Source: an uncultured Bacteroidales bacterium (GTDB lineage: Bacteria; Bacteroidota; Bacteroidia; Bacteroidales; UBA932). Taken from it: a DNA stretch of 42,617 nucleotides. Each line of letters starts with the position of its first letter. Within the stretch, counting starts at the first letter, position 1. The DNA is taken from assembly GCA_900545245.1 (NCBI GenBank), contig UQYV01000030.1, forward strand, positions 1 through 42,617. The letters run 5' to 3'. The notes under the pieces were generated by a model. The model was not told the DNA's origin and searched no databases. It saw only the letters and a list, made by a program, of their open reading frames with translations. A program made the translations under genes and the position numbers. Shown here one piece after another: positions 39,882 through 42,617 of the stretch.

Positions 39882-40292
39882 ATGAAAGGAACAGACCATT
39901 TCAAGAGAACGATACAGATGTATTTGGAGCAGCGTGCAGCGGAAGATGCGCTCTTTGCCAAGAACTACCGCAACCCTGCCAAGAACATGGACGATTGCAT
40001 CACCTACATTCTGAACTATGTGAAGAACAGTGGTTGCAACGGCTTCACGGACGGGGAGATTTACGGACAAGCCGTGCATTACTATGACGAGAACGAGATA
40101 GAGGTGGGCAAGCCTATCCAATGCCAAGTGGCGGTGAACCACGTTGTGGAACTCACGGCGGAGGAAAAAGCGGAGGCACGGCAGAAAGCCGTCCGCCAAT
40201 ACCAAGAGGAAGAACTCCGCAAGTTGCAGAACCGCAACAAGCCGACAGCGAAGAAAGAAACCAAAGTAGAACCCTCATTATTTGACTTCTGA
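39882..40292 (+). CDS. PcfK-like protein
   Basis: This 136-residue protein belongs to the PcfK-like family named after a gene of the enterococcal conjugative plasmid pCF10. The start at 39882 gives MKGTDHFKRTIQMYLEQRAA, the likely family start; an ATG at 39855 would overlap the previous gene by 23 bases. Next come KNMDDCITYILNYVKNSGCN and GFTDGEIYGQAVHYYDENEI, then a charged coil (AEEKAEARQKAVRQYQEEEL) and a C-terminal SLFDF. Its role in transfer or maintenance is not known. It lies directly before the PcfJ-like gene (two-base gap), the order seen in Bacteroides elements. Confidence 0.88.
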   Translation: MKGTDHFKRTIQMYLEQRAAEDALFAKNYRNPAKNMDDCITYILNYVKNSGCNGFTDGEIYGQAVHYYDENEIEVGKPIQCQVAVNHVVELTAEEKAEARQKAVRQYQEEELRKLQNRNKPTAKKETKVEPSLFDF

Positions 40293-40294
40293 CC

Positions 40295-41560
40295 ATGAAA
40301 CCGAGAAACAAGTTTGAAAAGGCTGTGCTTGCCCAAAGCAAAAGCCTTCGTCCGATAACCAAACGGCAAATGGATTGGGCTTTCCGTGAGTGCATAGACC
40401 ATTACGCCTATCGACTGCCGAAAGGTCGCACCACCTGCATGGACTGCGGACACGGCTGGCTTATGGCAGAGCCAAGCGACAGCTGCACCTGCCCCAAGTG
40501 CGGTGCAAGGCTGAAAGTGCGCCAAACTTTCGAGCGCAAACTTCCGCAGAAGCAGTATTTCACCGTCCTCACCACGAGCGGAGAATACCAAGTGCTGCGC
40601 AAGTTCCTGCTTGTCGTGGAGATGGAGAAAGGCTGTAAGGCAAAGCCTTATTCGCTTGAAATCGGGCAGTATTGGTGGAACGCACAAGGGCGCATGGCGG
40701 TGGTGGGCATACAGCGTGTGTTGGGTCGCTACATCGACACGTTCTCCTTCGGCTCTCCGCTTGCAGTCCGCAGCGACAATGCGGCATACCGCCACATCGC
40801 CTATTCCCCGATATATCCCAAGTCCAAGGTTTTGGACGTATTGCGCAGGAACGGCTTTGACGGTGACTTCCACGACATAGTGCCGACCAGGCTCATCCCT
40901 GCCTTGCTTTCCGACAGCCGAGCCGAAACACTTATGAAGGCAGGGCAATACCCGATGTTGCACCACTATCTGACATCACGTTTCGACATGGAGAGGTATT
41001 GGGCATCCGTGAAGATATGTATCCGCAACGGCTACACCATTTCGGACGGCTCAATGTGGTGCGACACCATAGACCTCCTGCGGCATTTCGGCAAGGACAC
41101 GAACAGCCCGAAGTACGTCTGCCCCTCCGACCTCAAATCCGAACACGACAAGCTGGTGGCAAGGCGCAACCGACAAAGGGAACGTGAACGGACGGAACAG
41201 CAACGCATGAAAGCGATTGAGGACGAGAAGAATTATCTGAAAACCAAAGGAATGTTTTTCGGACTTGCATTCTCTGACAACCTTATACTTGTCAAGGTCA
41301 TTGAAAGCGTGGAGGAAATGGAAACGGAAGGAAGGCTAATGCACCATTGTGTGGGCGGCTACCACAATCGGAAAAATTCCCTGATACTCTCCGCACGGAT
41401 AGACGGCAGGCGCATAGAAACGGTGGAGGTGTCACTGAAAACCTTTGAGGTGGTGCAGTGCCGTGGCGTATGCAACGAGAACACCGAGTACCACGACCGC
41501 ATCATCGCCCTTGTGAACAGTAACATGAGCCTTATCCGTCAGCGGATGAACGCAGCATAA
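40295..41560 (+). CDS. PcfJ-like protein with zinc ribbon
   Basis: This 421-residue protein has an N-terminal zinc ribbon (TTCMDCGHGW at about 46-55 and CTCPKCGARL at about 63-72) and a C-terminal PcfJ domain with LMHHCVGGYHNRKNSLILSA (about 346-365), DGRRIETVEVSLKTFEVVQC and a final EYHDRIIALVNSNMSLIRQR. The HHCVGGY motif is diagnostic. PcfJ-like proteins are common in Bacteroides conjugative elements and in some phages; a nucleic-acid role is likely from the zinc ribbon, but the mechanism is unknown. The stop of the PcfK-like gene is two bases upstream. All Cys pairs and the HCVGGY motif are intact. Confidence 0.9.
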   Translation: MKPRNKFEKAVLAQSKSLRPITKRQMDWAFRECIDHYAYRLPKGRTTCMDCGHGWLMAEPSDSCTCPKCGARLKVRQTFERKLPQKQYFTVLTTSGEYQVLRKFLLVVEMEKGCKAKPYSLEIGQYWWNAQGRMAVVGIQRVLGRYIDTFSFGSPLAVRSDNAAYRHIAYSPIYPKSKVLDVLRRNGFDGDFHDIVPTRLIPALLSDSRAETLMKAGQYPMLHHYLTSRFDMERYWASVKICIRNGYTISDGSMWCDTIDLLRHFGKDTNSPKYVCPSDLKSEHDKLVARRNRQRERERTEQQRMKAIEDEKNYLKTKGMFFGLAFSDNLILVKVIESVEEMETEGRLMHHCVGGYHNRKNSLILSARIDGRRIETVEVSLKTFEVVQCRGVCNENTEYHDRIIALVNSNMSLIRQRMNAA

Positions 41561-41590
41561 TATCAACCTATAATTATAATATTGAACAAC

Positions 41591-41848
41591 ATGGAAGTAA
41601 GATTTGAAAGCATGGTTTGCTTGTGGGACGATAAAATCCCCACGATGTTTCTTGAATTTGTGAACCTCCTCACTCTGACAACGAGTGAGGAGCAGTTAAG
41701 ACGGGGTGTAAAGGAGTTTGCCGAAAAACACGAACTTGACAAGTTCTTCCATTACGGCTACGGACGCAGGCACTTTTGGATTCACCAACGCTATACGAGC
41801 AACCCCGAAATGGTAATGAAAAACAGAGTCCTGTCAGTACATTTTTAA
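41591..41848 (+). CDS. conserved small hypothetical protein of conjugative-element module
   Basis: This 85-residue protein starts at the ATG at 41591 (MEVRFESMVCLWDDKIPTMF); a TTG nine bases upstream is less likely. It continues EFVNLLTLTTSEEQLRRGVK and ELDKFFHYGYGRRHFWIHQR. Aromatic and charged, no membrane segment. No family name comes to mind. A perfect 10-bp hairpin (41666-41692) lies within the coding sequence. It sits 30 bases after the PcfJ-like gene and 21 before the next. Confidence 0.7.
   Translation: MEVRFESMVCLWDDKIPTMFLEFVNLLTLTTSEEQLRRGVKEFAEKHELDKFFHYGYGRRHFWIHQRYTSNPEMVMKNRVLSVHF
41666..41692. repeat. perfect 10-bp hairpin inside a coding sequence
   Basis: CTCCTCACTC (41666-41675) pairs exactly with GAGTGAGGAG (41683-41692) around a 7-nt loop. 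It falls in codons for LLTLTTSEE. Confidence 0.6.
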
Positions 41849-41869
41849 CGACCATTAAAAGCAACGATT

Positions 41870-42067
41870 ATGGACAGAAAGAGGAAACTTCATTACTACA
41901 AGTATATCGTCAAAAGACATTTGAACGATATAAGGGCACATATCGGACTATCCAAGAACGGAATGGAGAGAAACTATTACCGCACCCGATATGCCGCCCA
42001 GTTGAGTGCCTATGCCGAAGCACTCGGCGTACAAGAAAAGTATTTGGCAAGATTTATTCAAAAATAA
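41870..42067 (+). CDS. small basic hypothetical protein of conjugative-element module
   Basis: This 65-residue protein is highly basic (MDRKRKLHYYKYIVKRHLND, then GMERNYYRTRYAAQLSAYAE and ALGVQEKYLARFIQK). It is predicted helical with no membrane segment, compatible with nucleic-acid binding, though no helix-turn-helix can be defined. It is spaced 21 bases after the previous gene and six before the DUF3873 gene, so co-transcription is likely. Function unknown. Confidence 0.65.
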   Translation: MDRKRKLHYYKYIVKRHLNDIRAHIGLSKNGMERNYYRTRYAAQLSAYAEALGVQEKYLARFIQK

Positions 42068-42073
42068 ACGATT

Positions 42074-42286
42074 ATGACTACAAGAATGACCATTAACGGA
42101 GTGAGTACCTGCCAGACGGCAGGTACAGAAAAGTACGAGAGTTTCCAATCAGGCATTGGCAGACGTAAACGTACGCTCGTGCAGTACGATTATCGCCACC
42201 ATAGCAATGGGGAACTGTTCTCATGTGTCTGCCCCACATTGGAGGAGTGCAGAGCCAAACGGGATGAATGGGTGAACAAACGGTAG
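42074..42286 (+). CDS. DUF3873 family protein
   Basis: This 70-residue protein matches the DUF3873 family of Bacteroides mobile elements: MTTRMTINGVSTCQTAGTEK, YESFQSG, VQYDYRHHSNGELFSCV and a final LEECRAKRDEWVNKR. Function is unknown. A perfect 9-bp hairpin lies in its early codons. It follows the previous gene by six bases. Its presence supports assignment of this end of the window to a conjugative element. Confidence 0.88.
   Translation: MTTRMTINGVSTCQTAGTEKYESFQSGIGRRKRTLVQYDYRHHSNGELFSCVCPTLEECRAKRDEWVNKR
42105..42126. repeat. perfect 9-bp hairpin at the start of the DUF3873 gene
   Basis: GTACCTGCC (42105-42113) pairs exactly with GGCAGGTAC (42118-42126) around AGAC. It begins 31 bases after the A of the start codon, close enough to affect ribosome movement. 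Confidence 0.6.
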
Positions 42287-42303
42287 GGAAAGGAGGACAA
42301 GCG

Positions 42304-42546
42304 ATGAGCGCAGGTTACATGACGCTGATAGTCAAATTCAGTGACCCTATTTGCATGTTAGACCGCATGTTTTACAACCCAACATGGGGAGCAGGAACTC
42401 TGAAGGAATGGATAGACGGCTACGAAAGTACACGCATGACCCCGATAAACAGCCATACGGCAGTCATAACGAGCGAGTATAATATGGAGTGTGTGAAAGA
42501 ATGGTTGCAACGATATACATCCATTGCCGAAATAACAGAATTGTGA
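42304..42546 (+). CDS. conserved small hypothetical protein of conjugative-element module
   Basis: This 80-residue protein is started at 42304 (MSAGYMTLIVKFSDPICMLD); an ATG at 42268 would overlap DUF3873 by 19 bases. It continues MFYNPTWGAGTLKEWIDGYE and ends TSEYNMECVKEWLQRYTSIA then EITEL. No signal peptide. I do not recognise a named family, but its neighbours and size place it in the element operon. A strong hairpin follows its stop. Confidence 0.65.
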   Translation: MSAGYMTLIVKFSDPICMLDRMFYNPTWGAGTLKEWIDGYESTRMTPINSHTAVITSEYNMECVKEWLQRYTSIAEITEL

Positions 42547-42550
42547 ACAA

Positions 42551-42574
42551 GTTGGCGGTGTCCGCACCGCCAAC
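42551..42574 (+). terminator. perfect 10-bp GC-rich hairpin between element genes
   Basis: GTTGGCGGTG (42551-42560) pairs exactly with CACCGCCAAC (42565-42574) around a TCCG tetraloop. No T-run follows (ACTAAAAAAC), so attenuation or RNA processing is as likely as termination. Confidence 0.5.
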
Positions 42575-42592
42575 ACTAAAAAACAAAGCATT

Positions 42593-42617
42593 ATGATAGC
42601 ACAGACGATTTTACAGC
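42593..42617 (+). CDS. partial CDS at the window edge
   Basis: An ATG at 42593 opens a frame reading MIAQTILQ before the window ends. Bacteroides conjugative elements often carry, next to DUF3873, a protein of about 110 residues starting MxxQTILQQLGGN; this would fit, but only eight residues are visible. Confidence 0.45.

Overview
The window reads as a chromosome segment of a Bacteroidales bacterium, probably gut-associated. The evidence is a SusC/SusD pair, lipoproteins with a Cys just after the signal peptide, TAnnTTTG-type -7 promoter boxes, weak Shine-Dalgarno use, a DUF4038/GH140-type glycosidase, and at the right edge a block of small genes (PcfK-like, PcfJ-like, DUF3873) typical of Bacteroides conjugative elements. 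The genus cannot be fixed from this sequence. No rRNA, tRNA, CRISPR array or transposase was seen.

Layout. (1) 1-2300: debris (a frameshifted unidentified gene and a decayed DUF4143 ATPase tail on the minus strand) around one intact GH140-like secreted glycosidase. (2) 2300-4326: a C_GCAxxG_C_C protein, then four 33-bp repeats, a DUF4143 AAA ATPase and a fragment of a second ATPase. (3) 4345-10702: a complete type I restriction-modification locus, hsdM-hsdS-hsdR. A 47-residue minus-strand gene lies in the hsdM-hsdS gap. hsdS carries both a G8 tract and a 12-bp tandem repeat, so it looks built for phase variation. (4) 10708-11822: an EamA transporter and a MITE-like foldback element. (5) 12010-32720: a starch/maltodextrin island. 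It holds malQ with CBM20-like domains, a LytTR response regulator with its LytS-type kinase (minus strand), then on the plus strand an MFS sugar transporter, SusC, SusD, a SusE-like starch-binding lipoprotein, a GH13 lipoprotein, a CotH-family lipoprotein, a second GH13 and a SusA-like neopullulanase. A second DUF4143 ATPase, preceded by its own 33-bp repeats, sits between malQ and the regulators. (6) 32772-38125: a TGS/uridine-kinase-like protein, uvrA and a HigBA toxin-antitoxin pair. (7) 38126-42617: about 1 kb of structured noncoding DNA, then one end of an integrative conjugative element cargo module that runs off the window.

How it works together. SusC/D/E would bind and import starch oligosaccharides. 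The surface or periplasmic GH13 enzymes would cut them, the MFS carrier would move maltodextrins across the inner membrane, and MalQ would process them in the cytoplasm. The kinase/LytTR pair is divergent from the transporter operon. Between them lie three direct repeats with an exact 21-bp period, the geometry expected of LytTR operators, just upstream of a candidate -33/-7 promoter. This suggests a starch locus run by a LytTR two-component system rather than SusR.

The most unusual signals are the two different 33-bp-period repeat arrays placed directly before the two intact DUF4143 ATPases, the doubly phase-variable hsdS, the small gene hidden on the minus strand between hsdM and hsdS, and the LytTR-type operator of the starch operon.
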